Source: Anadara kagoshimensis
Taxonomy: Eukaryota; Mollusca; Bivalvia; Arcoida; Arcidae
Direction of reading: 5' to 3'
Assembly: GCA_021292105.1 (NCBI GenBank)
Contig: CM037870.1
Coordinates: 17,353,087-17,417,086, forward strand
Length of the DNA stretch: 64,000 nucleotides
Part shown: piece by piece, positions 43,241 to 54,480 of the stretch
Layout: each line of letters starts with the position of its first letter
Position numbering within the stretch: position 1 is the stretch's first letter
The notes under the pieces: model-generated
The model's input: the letters and a program-made list of their open reading frames with translations, nothing else
Databases searched by the model: none
What the model was told of the DNA's origin: nothing
Program-made: the position numbers and the translations under genes

Positions 43241-45950
43241 TTTTTGGGAAGGTTTTATGTTCCTCCTTTTGGGAAGGTTTTATGTTCCTCCTTTTGGGAA
43301 GGTTTGACTGTTCCTCCTTTCGGATAGGTTTAACTGTTCCTCCTTTTTGGGAAGGTTTTATGTTCCTCCTTTTGGGAAGGTTTTATGTTCCTCCTTTTGG
43401 GAAGGTTTGACTGTTCCTCCTTTCGGATAGGTTTAACTGTTCCTCCTTTTGGGAAGGTTTTATGTTCCTCCTTTTAGATAGGTTTAACGTCCCTTTTAAT
43501 TGTTCCTCATTTTGGGAAGGTTTAACTTTTTTCAGGTAGGTTTAATTTTTCTGCCTTTTGGTTAGGTTTAACTGCTCCTCCTTTAGGGTAGGTTTAACTG
43601 TCCTTCCTTTCGGATAGGTTTAACTGTTCCTCCTTTTGGTTAGGTTTAACTGTTCCTCCTTTAGGGTAGGTTTAACTGTCCTTCCTTTCTGATAGGTTTA
43701 ACTGTTCCTCCTTTCGGATAGGTTTAACTATTCCTCCTTTTGGTTAGGTTTAACTGTTCCTCCTTTTGGTTAGGTTTAACTGCTCCTCCTTTTGGTAGGT
43801 TTAACTGCACCTCCTTTTGGTTAGGTTTAACTGTTCCTCCTTTTGGTAGGTTTAACTGCACCTTCTTTTGGTTAGGTTTAACTGTTCCTCCTTTTGGTTA
43901 GGTTTCACTGTTCCTCCTTTTGGTTAGGTTTAACTGTTCCTCCTTTTGGTTAGGTTTAAATGTTCCTCCTTTTGGTTAGGTTTAACTGCACCTCCTTTTG
44001 GTTAGGTTTAACTGTTCCTCCTTTCGGATAGGTTTAACTGTTCCTCTTTTTGGTTAGGTTTAACTGCACCTCCTTTTGGTTAGGTTTAACTGTTCCTCCT
44101 TTCGGATAGGTTTAACTGTTCCTCCTTTCGGATAGGTTTAACTATTCCTCCTTTTGGTTAGGTTTAACTGTTCCTCCTTTTGGTTAGGTTTAACTGCTCC
44201 TCCTTTTGGTAGGTTTAACTGCACCTCCTTTTGGTTAGGTTTAACTGTTCCTCCTTTTGGTAGGTTTAACTGCACCTTCTTTTGGTTAGGTTTAACTGTT
44301 CCTCCTTTTGGTTAGGTTTCACTGTTCCTCCTTTTGGTTAGGTTTAACTGTTCCTCCTTTTGGTTAGGTTTAACTGCTCCTCCTTTTGGTTAGGTTTTAC
44401 TGTTCCTCCTTTTGGTAGGTTTAACTGCACCTCCTTTTGGTTAGGTTTAACTGTTTCTCCTTTTGGTAGGTTTAACTGCACCTCCTTTTGGTTAGGTTTA
44501 ACTGTTCCTCCTTTTGGTTAGGTTTCACTGTTCCTCCTTTTGGTTAGGTTTAACTGTTCCTCCTTTTGGTAGGTTTAACTGCACCTCCTTTTGGTTAGGT
44601 TTAACTGTTCCTCCTTTCGGATAGGTTTAACTGCGCCTCCTTTTGGTTAGGTTTAACTGTTCCTCCTTTTGGTTAGGTTTCACTGTTCCTCCTTTTGGTT
44701 AGGTTTAACTGTTCCTCCTTTAGGTTAGGTTTAAATGTTCCTCCTTTTGGTTAGGTTTAACTATTCCTCCTTTTGGTAGGTTTAACTGCACCTCCTTTTG
44801 GTTAGGTTTAACTGTTCCTCCTTTTGGTTAGGTTTCACTGTTCCTCCTTTTGGTTAGGTTTAAATGTTCCTCCTTTTGGTTAGGTTTAACTGCTCCTCCT
44901 TTCGGATAGGTTTAACTGTTCCTCTTTTTGGTTAGGTTTAACTGTTCCTCCTTTTGGTTAGGTTTAACTGCTCCTCCTTTTGGTTAGGTTTAACTGCTCC
45001 TCCTTTTGGTTAGGTTTAACTGTTCCCCCTTTTGGTTAGGTTTAACTGTTCCTCCTTTTGGTTAGGTTTAAATGTTCCTCCTTTTGGTTAGGTTTAACTG
45101 CTCCTCCTTTCGGACAGGTTTAACTGTTCCTCTTTTTAGTTAGGTTTAACTGCTCCTCCTTTAGGGTAGGTTTAACTGTTCATCCTTTAGGGTAGGTTTA
45201 ACTGTTCATCCTTTAGGGTAGGTTTAACTGTTCCTCCTTTTGGTTAGGTTAAACTGTTCCTCCTTTTTAACTGTTTCTCATTTTGGTTAGGTTTAACTGT
45301 TCCTCCTTTTGGTAAGGTTTAACTGTTCCTTCTTTTGGGTAAATTCCACTGTTCCTCCTTTTGGGTAGATTGACCTGTTCCTCCTTTTTGGTAGGTTTAA
45401 CTGTTATTCTTTTTCAGTAGGTTGAACTGTTTCTCCTTTTGGGTAGGTTTAACTGTTTTTATTTTGGTAGATTTAACTGTTTCTCATTTTGGTTAGGTTT
45501 AACTGTTTCTCATTTTGGTTAGGTTTAACTGTTCCTCCTTTTGAGTGGTTTCACTGTTCCTCCTTTTGGGTAAGATTCACTGTTCACTCTTTTGAGAAGG
45601 TTGAACTGCTTGTCCTTTTGGTAGGTTCCACTGTTCCTCCTTTTGGTGAGACTTAATTCTTCTTCTTTTTGAGTAGGTTGAAATGTTTCTGCCTTTGGGT
45701 AGGTTTGACTGTTCTTCATTTTAGTTAGGTTTAACTGTTCCTCCTTTAGGTAAGCTTTAACTGTTCCTACTTTTTAGATAGGTTTAACTGTCCCTCCTTT
45801 TGGGTAGGTGTAACTGCTACTCGTTTTGGTTAGGTTTAAATGTTCCTCCCTTTGGGTATTTTAGCTACTCCTACTTTTAGGTAAGTTTAACTGTTCCTCC
45901 CTTTGGGAAGGTTTTACTGTTCCTTCTTTTGAGTAGGTTTAACTCCTCTT
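43241..45950 (+). repeat. Minisatellite block B, 25-26 bp units and irregular edge
   Basis: The unit changes to ggttaggtttaactgttcctcctttt, with a 25-base variant (ggtaggtttaactgcacc…). A block of about 413 bases is duplicated: the tgcaccttcttttgg unit is at 43858 and 44271. 43234-43480 has a short sub-array with gggaaggttttatgttcctc. From 45240 to 45950 the units are diverged and of uneven length. Confidence 0.94.
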
Positions 45951-47420
45951 CTTTTTGAGTAGGTTGAAATGCTTCTCCTTTTGGGTAGGTTTTAACTGTT
46001 CCTACTTTTGGGTAGGTTTTAACTGTTCCTACTTTTGGGTAGGTTTTAACTGTTCCTACTTTTGGGTAGGTTTTAACTGTTCCTTCTTTTGGGTAGGTTT
46101 TAACTGTTCCTACTTTTGGGTAGGTTTTAACTGTTCCTTCTTTTGGGTAGGTTTTAACTGTTCCTTCTTTTGGGTAGGTTTTAACTGTTCCTACTTTTGG
46201 GTAGGTTTTAACTGTTCCTACTTTTGGGTAGGTTTTAACTGTTCCTTCTTTTGGGTAGGTTTTAACTGTTCCTTCTTTTGGGTAGGTTTTAACTGTTCCT
46301 ACTTTTGGGTAGGTTTTAACTGTTCCTACTTTTGGGTAGGTTTTAACTGTTCCTTCTTTTGGGTAGGTTTTAACTGTTCCTACTTTTGGGTAGGTTTTAA
46401 CTGTTCCTTCTTTGGGTAGGTTTTAACTGTTCCTACTTTTGGGTAGGTTTTAACTGTTCCTACTTTTGATTAGGTTTAACTGTTCCTACTTTTGGGTAGG
46501 TTTTAACTGTTCCTATTTTTGGGTAGGTTTTAACTGTTTCTACTTTTGGGTAGGTTTTAACTGTTCCTTCTTTTGGGTAGGTTTTAACTGTTCCTACTTT
46601 TGGGTAGGTTTTAACTGTTCCTTCTTTTGGGTAGGTTTTAACTGTTCCTACTTTTGGGTAGGTTTTAACTGTTCCTACTTTTGGGTAGGTTTTAACTGTT
46701 TCTACTTTTGGGTAGGTTTTAACTGTTCCTTCTTTTGGGTAGGTTTTAACTGTTTCTACTTTTGGGTAGGTTTTAACTGTTCCTTCTTTTGGGTAGGTTT
46801 TAACTGTTCCTACTTTTGGGTAGGTTTTAACTGTTCCTACTTTTGGGTAGGTTTTAACTGTTTCTACTTTTGGGTAGGTTTTAACTGTTCCTTCTTTTGG
46901 GTAGGTTTTAACTGTTCCTACTTTTGGGTAGGTTTTAACTGTTCCTACTTTTGGGTAGGTTTTAACTGTTTCTACTTTTGGGTAGGTTTTAACTGTTCCT
47001 ACTTTTGGGTAGGTTTTAACTGTTCCTACTTTTGGGTAGGTTTTAACTGTTCCTTCTTTTGGGTAGGTTTTAACTGTTTCTACTTTTGGGTAGGTTTTAA
47101 CTGTTCCTACTTTTGGGTAGGTTTTAACTGTTCCTACTTTTGGGTAGGTTTTAACTGTTCCTTCTTTTGGGTAGGTTTTAACTGTTCCTACTTTTGGGTA
47201 GGTTTTAACTGTTTCTACTTTTGGGTAGGTTTTAACTGTTCCTACTTTTGGGTAGGTTTTAACTGTTCCTACTTTTGGGTAGGTTTTAACTGTTTCTACT
47301 TTTGGGTAGGTTTTAACTGTTCCTTCTTTTGGGTAGGTTTTAACTGTTCCTACTTTTGGGTAGGTTTTAACTGTTCCTACTTTTGGGTAGGTTTTAACTG
47401 CTCCTTCTTTTGGTTAAGTT
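45951..47420 (+). repeat. Minisatellite block C, 27 bp units, highly uniform
   Basis: About 54 units of 27 bases (gggtaggttttaactgttcc tacttt). Only three sites vary (ccta/cctt/tcta). Because 27 is a multiple of three, one plus frame (FWVGFNCSY repeats) and one minus frame (TYPKVGTVK repeats) stay open by chance. Uniformity against blocks A and B points to the most recent amplification. Confidence 0.95.
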
Positions 47421-47930
47421 AAATTGTTCCTCATTTTGGATAGGTTTGGCTGTTCTCCATTTTAGTTAGGTTTAACTGTTCCTACCTTTTGGTTAGGTTT
47501 AACTGTTCCCCTTTTTTGGTAAGTTTTCACTGTTCTTTTTATGGAATACAACATAAATCTTTGATGCACTAAATTATTGACAACATAATTTTATAATAAG
47601 GAACCTATACAATGAGACACACAGTGATAAGTAGAGCTCACACTTTAGACCTCTTGACCAGCAAGACCTAAATAAAAAAAACCCATAAAAAAAACCCAAG
47701 AAAAGACCTAACATAATATATAGGGACCATTGATTGTATTTGTCAAGTCTCTAAATTTGAACCACTGAATAAACAAATTAATAACAAGAGTGACAAATGG
47801 AACCAGTTGGCTCATCTGTGTGAATGGCATTTTATAAATTTGTCCCATAAATTTAACTGGATGCCAACATAGATACATGGAGTGTGACAATAGCTTTTTT
47901 ACACATCATGTAGATGAGCTAAAATGAAAA
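47421..47930. other. Array edge and plain sequence
   Basis: A few decayed minisatellite units to about 47540, then AT-rich sequence with no gene. Confidence 0.5.
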
Positions 47931-48095
47931 TGGCAGTAATAATGCCAGTCAATGTTCAACTCGCAATCCCAAAAACAAAGTCAATCGTTTGAAACTGGCA
48001 TATTAACAGACACACCTGAACTTCCACAAGGGAAGTGAAGCAGAATGCTATGGAAGAGTAACCACATAGCTTCTTGCTAGCTACATAAATCTTGA
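47930..48095 (-). mobile_element. Diverged RT-element tail
   Basis: Keeps caatgttcaactcgcaatcc, acaaagtcaat, acttccacaagggaagtgaa and gttcttgctagctac-type text in consensus order; old copy. Confidence 0.5.
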
Positions 48096-48424
48096 ACAAG
48101 TAATTTAATTTAAAATCTTAACCTAAAAAAATAAATTCACGTCCAAAACAGTCCTTAATGCTAAATCACTGCCATAATTGATTTGTAAAAATATGAATTC
48201 CTGAAACTTCACATAGGGGTTGTGACGTTGCTATACATTTGACTGGTGCTGCCTCGATATAAGTGAAAATAATACTGAAAACATCATTTTGAACATCTAC
48301 TCAACAGATACTGGTAGTTTCAACCAAGCAAACTGATTTACAATAGCATCTATTTTTTCTTTTTTTAATGGAGTTTCATGGCAAAGCTAAGATTTTTTCA
48401 CTTTTATCAAAGCACTCAGTTCAG

Positions 48425-48585
48425 GAAACTGATATGCCCAGAGAAAACCACCCACCTCTGGCAAGTGAACTCACAAACATTCACACACTATGATCTGTCC
48501 TAAGTGGATTCTAAACCTAGGAGGTAAGAGGTTCTATGATCCACAAGCTTGTGATGTAGACCATTCTACCATCAAAGTCCTGGCC
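48425..48585 (-). mobile_element. SINE-like repeat (family 2)
   Basis: gagaaaaccacccacctctg, gcaagtgaactcacaaacat, taagtggattctaaacctag (B-box-like on the minus strand) and tgatgtagaccattctacca. Abuts the family 1 SINE that follows. Confidence 0.6.
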
Positions 48586-48587
48586 AC

Positions 48588-48877
48588 TGCAGTAGCTCAG
48601 TTGCTAGAATACTTACTCCATTAATTGGAAGGTTGTGGGTTCAAACCTGACTGGGTCTAACCCAAGACAATTTTTTTGCCAAGTCACAGTTTCAGATGGA
48701 AACTTAAAATAAACAAGGTCCCATGTCACAGTGGACATTATTAAGAACCCTGCTGTATAATGCCATCAGCAAAATGCACAGGTAAATTTCTGCACCTTCG
48801 CCTATAGCTGGCGACATCTCAATGTAAGTGAAATATTCTTCACTGGGACTTTTAACACCATTACTCAACTCAACTCT
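48588..48877 (+). mobile_element. tRNA-derived SINE, full length (family 1)
   Basis: A box tagctcagttgc (48593-48604) and B box ggttcaaacc (48638-48647); body cttaaaataaacaaggtccc, ttctgcaccttcgcctatag; 3' end tattcttcactgggactttt aacaccattactcaactc. Confidence 0.88.
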
Positions 48878-49072
48878 GACATCTAAAAGAGGCTTTTTTT
48901 AAGCTAAAAAATTCTTAAAATTTTGAAAAGGGATATATATTTTTTATTATAAAAAATAAACAAATACCCATAATCAACAACAAAATAAAAAATTATCAAA
49001 GCAGCATTCAGCAAAATTAATTAAAAATCCACATATTGTACATCAATAAAGTACAATTAAAAATTTCTTAAA

Positions 49073-49750
49073 ACTAGAGCTGTCATTAATAGATCAATAT
49101 ATCATAGATAAAAGCCATTGATACAATACATCGATACATTTTTTGAATATCGATATCAACAAAAATGGCCTTCAGTTCATGGCTGATGTTGGAGTAATCA
49201 ATGACATATAGATAAAACTGCTTGTAGATGCATTATAATTACAACCTGTCATTTTAATGTATCTCAAAACTAACTGACATACAAAACAGAGTACATATAT
49301 TTAATTGTCATATGCCTTGTATTGTTATGATTCTTCTATGTAATCATTTGATTGTCATATGTTTTGTATTGTTATGATTCTTCTATGTAATCATTTGATT
49401 GTCATATGTTTTGTATTGTTATGATTCTTCTATGTAATCATTTGATTGTCATATGTTTTGTATTGTTATGATTCTTCTATGTAATCATTTGGTTGTCATA
49501 TGTTTTGTATTGTTTTGAGTTTTCTCTGTAATCAGCTCGACCTTGTTTTTGGTGTAAATGCTGAATGAATAAATAGAAATAAATAAAATAATTTTAAACA
49601 TTTATCAGATGACACAAGACATAACAGATATTGGTGAAAAATAATCTGTCTATAAAAGATTCAACAAAAAAACTACTTTAATAATAATAACTGATATTTC
49701 GATGATATATTTTTCAGTTGATATATCGATATTCAAATTCTCATCAATGA
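49073..49750. mobile_element. Possible DNA element with atatcgat ends
   Basis: Left part has gaatatcgatatcaac; the right part has the inverted ttgatatatcgatattcaaa together with repeated atcgat/tatatc phrases at both ends. It encloses the 47 bp tandem array. Ends and target duplication are not fixed. Confidence 0.4.
49303..49520 (+). repeat. 47 bp tandem repeat, about 4.6 copies
   Basis: Unit attgtcatatgttttgtatt gttatgattc…tcatttg, nearly identical copies; the last is cut short and diverged (gttttgagttttctctg). Confidence 0.93.
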
Positions 49751-50645
49751 CCATTTAACTTAAAACCCTTTCCTTTATAAGTTTTAACAACAGAATGATT
49801 GCCTTTATTATTGAGTACAACAGTTCATCAGCTTACCTCAAAATCAATACCCAATAACATTTATGTGAAATGTGTTAGGAAAATGTTGATGTTAAAATTC
49901 TATGAATAACTAAGTTTTTAAGAAAATATTCACTATAAATAACTGTGGGAGGTTTATTTCACTATTATCGTGTTTACAATACCACTAAATGTAATGGGAT
50001 GGGTGGGTATGGGTGTGTGGAAACTGCAGATGTGTATTGTGGGATCTCGGTATTTTGTGGGTGGTAAATACCACTAAATTTAATGACAAATGATAAGACT
50101 TTCATTTTACACAACACAATTCTAAATTTTAACCCCACAAATACATCTATTAATATTTCAGAATTGTTCCATACAAATATTATGGGGCAGTGCTCAAGGA
50201 CATATAGAAATGCCATACTGGCACTGGCCTTGAAAAATTAGGACCACGCTTCCAAAAAATGGTCCAATATTAATAAATTGAAACATTTTTCATTTTATCT
50301 GAAAAAAATATGTATTTGAGTCAAAGAAAAAAAATATGAAATTTAATTTATTCAAAACTCTATTCTGAGACTAATAAGATGGCTAGAGTTGGCATACAGA
50401 TAGTTTTTGTAGGACATTCATTATTTTAGCGCCAGGCCCTTCCATGATTGAACACTGATGGGGTATTAACTGTTACACTGGTGAACTTTATTATCAACCA
50501 AACATGTTGTATTGGATTTTATGTATGGTATTTTGATGATGACAGGGTTACAAATATGAATGAAAGCCCAAAATATTGGAATGTTTAACTTAAGATACAT
50601 ATTATCAATCTATATAAACGATCAAATATACAATAATTGGGAAAA
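49751..50645. other. No gene seen
   Basis: 49945-50130 has a foldback-like segment (ttatttcactattatcgtg, tggtaaataccactaaattt). Otherwise AT-rich, no shared repeats found. Confidence 0.4.
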
Positions 50646-50647
50646 AT

Positions 50648-50827
50648 ACAGTGAAACCAGTCTATAAAGGCCATCCAAGGGAACCAGGAAAAGTTACCTT
50701 TATGGACAAGTGGCCTTTAAATGCAGGTTAAAATAATATAAATAAAGAAAAATTGGGATACAATTCTACTGGTCTTTATAAGCAGATGGCCCTTATATGG
50801 AGGTGCCTTTAAGGCAGGTTGGACTGT
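50648..50827 (+). mobile_element. MITE, 'ttataaaggcc' family
   Basis: Ends acagtgaaaccagtc … caggttggactgt; body ataaaggccatccaagggaa, tggtctttataagcaga. Confidence 0.83.
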
Positions 50828-50885
50828 AATGCCTTTTTCTTCTGAATTTGTGAAATAGAAAATAAAATAAGGTGATAAAATAAGT

Positions 50886-51125
50886 TAAGAGTGGAGTTGA
50901 ATAATGGAGTTTTTGGCTCCAATCAAAATTTTTTTCAACGACATTGAGGCATTCAGTTCATAGATGGTAGAGGAAACCAGAGTGTCCAGAGAAAACCACT
51001 GCCTTTTGACAAGCAAACTGACAAACTTTCTAACACTAGGATCAGTCCCAAGTGAGATTTGCACCTAAGTGATGAGATACTGTGATCTGTAAATGTGCAC
51101 TTTAGACCACTATGATATAGAGCCT
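50886..51125 (-). mobile_element. SINE-like repeat (family 2)
   Basis: gagttgaataatggagtttt, gaggaaaccagagtgtccag, agaaaaccactgcc, gcaaactgacaaactttc, ccaagtgagatttgcaccta. Diverged promoter boxes on the minus strand. Confidence 0.6.
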
Positions 51126-51269
51126 TCACTAAATAAGGGAAAACAATGTTGGGAGGCATGATAGAAAAACATGAGGAGGATAAAGAATATACAATTACAC
51201 TAAAATTTTCTCCTAATGTATGGCAAGATAAATTTAAATATTTATCATCCAAATGAAAAATTAGTTAAA

Positions 51270-51340
51270 AGTTTTTTCCCATTCCAAAACTGGTATAATA
51301 ATATGGCCACCACTTATTATGATAAAAATAGTTCAAATTT
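51270..51340 (-). pseudogene. Partial duplicate of the XXYLT1 3' coding end
   Basis: On the minus strand, ggccatattattataccagt tttggaatgggaaaaaac matches the gene's own end (…ggccatattaatat…accagttttggaatgggaaa…) with about 30 bases missing between the two halves. It lies about 230 bases downstream of the real exon; no frame is maintained. Confidence 0.7.
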
Positions 51341-51498
51341 GGGTTTGTAACAGGCTGCCTGGAGAATTTTTTAAGGAAAAGATTGTATTCAATTTCAAAT
51401 GGCTGTTCCACTCAATTTAAAAAAAAACCCAAAAAACTTTAGAACTATAGATTAATTTGGTGTAGCCTAATAAAAATTATATGTATAGTTGGATAAGT

Positions 51499-52206
51499 TT
51501 AAATATGATAAATCAGCGTTTTTTCCCATTCCAAAACTGGTATTTTTGTATTACAGTTACCATGGTAAATATTAATATGGCCGTCACAATTATAATACTG
51601 GTCAAAAACTGATTCATAACCTTTGTCTTTCCACCATATACACAACTGTCTGTTCCATGTACAAGGTAAAATAAAAAATAAATTTTCATGTTCTAATGAG
51701 ACCAGCGTAAAAAAGTCTTGATCACCGAGGTGTCCTTTAAACATATATTTAGAAGACGCATTCTGAACATATTCCGTTGTTATTACAAAATTATATAAAG
51801 ACGATTGTCTCATTTTGTCTAAATCGAGTAACAAAACGCCACTATTAAATCCTGTCAAACCATTTGGGGGCGGTCCTCCGACGCGGGTTCCGGGGTTTTT
51901 ATTACGATACATATGAAATGTGTGGCGATAAACGGGTTGATTTTCTCTAGCAATTCCGATAATGTTTTCCGAAGAAAACTGTTTAAACAAATTATAAAGA
52001 TGGTGTATGTCATTATTGAATTTCAGATCTGCATCCAGCATTATGACTTGTTTCATCGTACTTGGCATCACACGATGAATAGCTATGGACAGGAAGAACA
52101 AAGAATCACTGTAATAGGTTCCCGGTTTGAAACTAAAATGTTTTTGCATTTCTTTAACAATTTCATGTAACTTCTCTACAAGAGTCTCTATATCTAACTT
52201 CACAAT
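51499..52206 (-). CDS. XXYLT1: XXYLT1 exon 2 (main catalytic part)
   Basis: 236 codons including the stop, opening IVKLDIETLVEKL after the acceptor. It includes the DxD motif in a VIMLDADLKF strand and the C-terminal GDQDF/W…H-G segments that bind UDP-xylose in this fold. Confidence 0.92.
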   Translation of the reverse strand: MVKLDIETLVEKLHEIVKEMQKHFSFKPGTYYSDSLFFLSIAIHRVMPSTMKQVIMLDADLKFNNDIHHLYNLFKQFSSENIIGIARENQPVYRHTFHMYRNKNPGTRVGGPPPNGLTGFNSGVLLLDLDKMRQSSLYNFVITTEYVQNASSKYMFKGHLGDQDFFTLVSLEHENLFFILPCTWNRQLCIWWKDKGYESVFDQYYNCDGHINIYHGNCNTKIPVLEWEKTLIYHI

Positions 52207-54339
52207 CTGTAAAATAAAACAAAGATATGTTAAGGCACAGATAAAACATAAACACGAGAGTTCAACTGTTGAAAAAAACAGCCTGGGACTAGTAACCTTT
52301 GGGAAGAACTAGTCAGTTTCTGAGTGAGTTGAGAAATAGTGTTTATGACTTAGTTAAGACTCTTTCACCTATATCAAGATGGTCAGTTCTGAAATGGTAG
52401 AGGAAACTGAAGTACTTGAAGAAAACCGCAAACCTTTGATAAGTAAACTCACAAACTTAAACACACTAGGATCTTTTCAAAGTGGGATTCAAACCCAGGT
52501 AGTAAGTGTGGCCAAGTGCTTTATATTTTACGAGGCCTGTATAAACATGATATGTGCCATACTTCACTGCTGTAATGATATAAGAAATTATATAAAAATA
52601 AACCCAAATATTTTCTGGTTTTCAAAATTGTACTTTCGGCTATATTTTATATAAGGTTAATTACTCAGGTCATCCTCAGGTCAATGGTCAGGCAAGCCTT
52701 TACCTCTAGACAATTATTCATAACGTACAGCCTGGACATTACATGATGTATGCACCTTTGTCCAATTGACCTTACAAATCATGATATTTGGTAAAAGGTT
52801 CAGGTCATGCTCTAACCTTCTGTTACCTAACAGAAGAGTATAAAGGGTTGTCGCAGGTTTCATTCCACACACACACACACATCTACACATAGACACCCAC
52901 ATCCGGAATAAACAACCAGAACCACCAGTTAGCCTTCCTAGTTATCTTCTACAGTATTGTTACCACGTCACATAGATTGGTGCTTCGTGACCAGCCACTG
53001 CACTGGTTGGGCAGGTTGGTTGTCATGTTTAATGATGCGTCAGCAATTTTCTATCAAAACATGAAATTTATTAATCTCTTAGGATTAATCTAAGAACAAG
53101 TTTGTGCATAAGTGTGTTTTATGGTCTGCTTTGTACTAGCATGCAAGCTAGGTGACTTTAAGTTGCTAGCTCAAAGAGTCAGTATGCCAAAGACAAGCAT
53201 ATAAATACTACTCACCCCACCCCCGTCACCCTATATTGACATTGGGTAAAGCAGTTTATTCAATCTTCAAGATCGGGAAGCAGTATCTCAAATTTTAAAG
53301 TCTAATGTATGACCCAGGGTTTAAACCCATGACCTCCCACTTTCCAGTTGCTAACTCTACCACTGATCAACCCAGGCGCTTTGGATATACATGTATATTG
53401 ATGTTTCATACATGTGCCCGTGTCTTCCAAAATGGTTGGACAATTGGCTACACAAGAATAAAGATGGGATACATATGTTGAAATGCAATATTTCCACTTA
53501 CTAGCTAGATTAATAATCTGTAGCTTATTTGATAGAGCACTTGCATATAATACGGGAGGTCATGGGTTCTTTCCCCAACGCAGCTCTGCATTTTTCTCCT
53601 TCCTCTTACTTTGGTGACCAGTATTGCTCCTGGAAGTTGTGAACTGTGGCCATATAAAAGTCCATCTGAAGAAATATCGGCTAGATTTCCCATGGGACAT
53701 TCAAAAATAATGACAGGAATGTAGATGTCTGGGTAGCTTTTAAGTATTGATAGAGTACTTGGTTAGTGTGGGAGGTCCTGTGTTCAATCCCTGCTCTGAA
53801 CCTGCTTCTTTTCTCCTACATCTTTACAAATCTTATGATTTTTCTTACCTTAATTTTTTTATCTTTTCCTTGTAGAATAGTATTAACTATCTGGGCAGCT
53901 ATAACTTGGCTTTCATTGTCCCCTATAATGTATAAAGTAACTGGAACCGACAAAAAATGCACCATGGATTCCATAGTGGTCCTAAATTTTGACTGTAAAT
54001 TTTGGTTTTCTGGGCTTTAGTAAACGTTATAATGACATTTATATCTTCTGAAGCATCTTCTACTTTAAATTCCGGTCTAACGTCCTCTCCTTGATCATTA
54101 TCCGTGTTGGGTTCTGTTTTCACTGTTTCTACTTTCGTTTTGTCTTTATTCAACTGTCTGCTTTGTTTTACTTTGTTGTCAAGAATTTCTGTGTGGTAGA
54201 ATCTGTTGTTGCCATCCGAAAATATTGAAATCTTTCCATAGTTGTAAGCTCCATAAATCAAAATCACAATAAAGCAAAATATTGTTATATGACAAATTGT
54301 AGAATTTTGAATAAATCTGAAAATTTTGCCAAGTGCCAT
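51499..54339 (-). CDS. XXYLT1: Xyloside xylosyltransferase 1
   Basis: GT8-family type II membrane enzyme of the endoplasmic reticulum; in animals it adds the second xylose to the O-glucose trisaccharide on EGF repeats such as those of Notch (family knowledge). Exon 1 (54339-53849): short N-terminus, one transmembrane anchor (ITIFCFIVILIYGAY), stem rich in Lys/Thr/Glu, then the start of the catalytic domain. Exon 2 (52206-51499): MLDADLKF with the DxD metal-binding motif, GFNSGVLLLDLDKMR, HLGDQDFF and HGNCNTKIP, stop at 51499. Donor AAG|GTAAGA and acceptor ttttacag are both phase 0. Exon 1 needs one extra base in the run aaagcccagaaaacc (near 54005) to connect EDINVIITFTKA with ENQNLQSKFRTTMES…; with that base the protein is about 399 aa, close to human XXYLT1 (393 aa). 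Confidence 0.92.
52326..52520 (-). mobile_element. SINE-like repeat (family 2) in XXYLT1 intron
   Basis: gagttgagaaatagtgttta, caagatggtcagttctgaaa, gtagaggaaactgaagtact, taagtaaactcacaaactta, gtgggattcaaacccaggta (B-box-like). Confidence 0.65.
53310..53800. mobile_element. Cluster of tRNA-like SINE heads in XXYLT1 intron
   Basis: 53310-53375 (minus): gggtttaaacccatgacctc … gctaactctaccactgatca. 53512-53600 (plus): tgtagcttatttgatagagc … gggaggtcatgggttct. 53735-53800 (plus): gggtagctttt…ttgatagagtacttg…gggaggtcctgtgttcaatc. Diverged A and B boxes, no intact tRNA fold. Confidence 0.6.
53849..54339 (-). CDS. XXYLT1: XXYLT1 exon 1 (anchor, stem, start of GT domain) with a one-base frame break
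   Basis: The initiator frame runs MALGKIFRFIQ…FTKAQKT and, unshifted, hits a stop at 53923. The third frame from about 54005 to the donor has ENQNLQSKFRTTMESMVHFL, PVTLYIIGDNESQVIAAQIV and GKDKKIK, which is what the family has at this place. The break is at a CCC/AAAA run. Confidence 0.9.
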
Positions 54340-54480
54340 TGTCCAAAAATTATGAGATGGTTATCGCCCCTTTACAAGATTACGACTACGATTTCGGATT
54401 AGGCATTCCCGCGATGGGTTTGATTTCTTATTCAACCAATCGAATTTGCGGAAATATTGTCATGTGATAAATTTTCTTGA
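54340..54480. promoter_or_regulatory. Probable shared (bidirectional) promoter of XXYLT1 and MIIP
   Basis: Lies between the XXYLT1 start (minus) and the probable first MIIP exon (plus). Contains a CCAAT box (ttcaaccaatcg, about 54433) and, just downstream toward MIIP, gcggccaaaatggtgg (about 54481), a YY1-like core found in many housekeeping promoters. No TATA box. The role is inferred from position. Confidence 0.4.

Noticed and set aside
41580..47420. CRISPR-like array
   Set aside because: Units are contiguous with no spacers, and the setting is an animal genome.
45955..47422. Long plus-strand open frames of FWVGFNCSY repeats
   Set aside because: They arise because the 27 bp satellite unit is a multiple of three; unit variants alter residues freely, there is no start context or splice signal, and the frame stops with the array.
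51913..52312. Plus-strand frames opposite XXYLT1
   Set aside because: Shadows of the real minus-strand exon.
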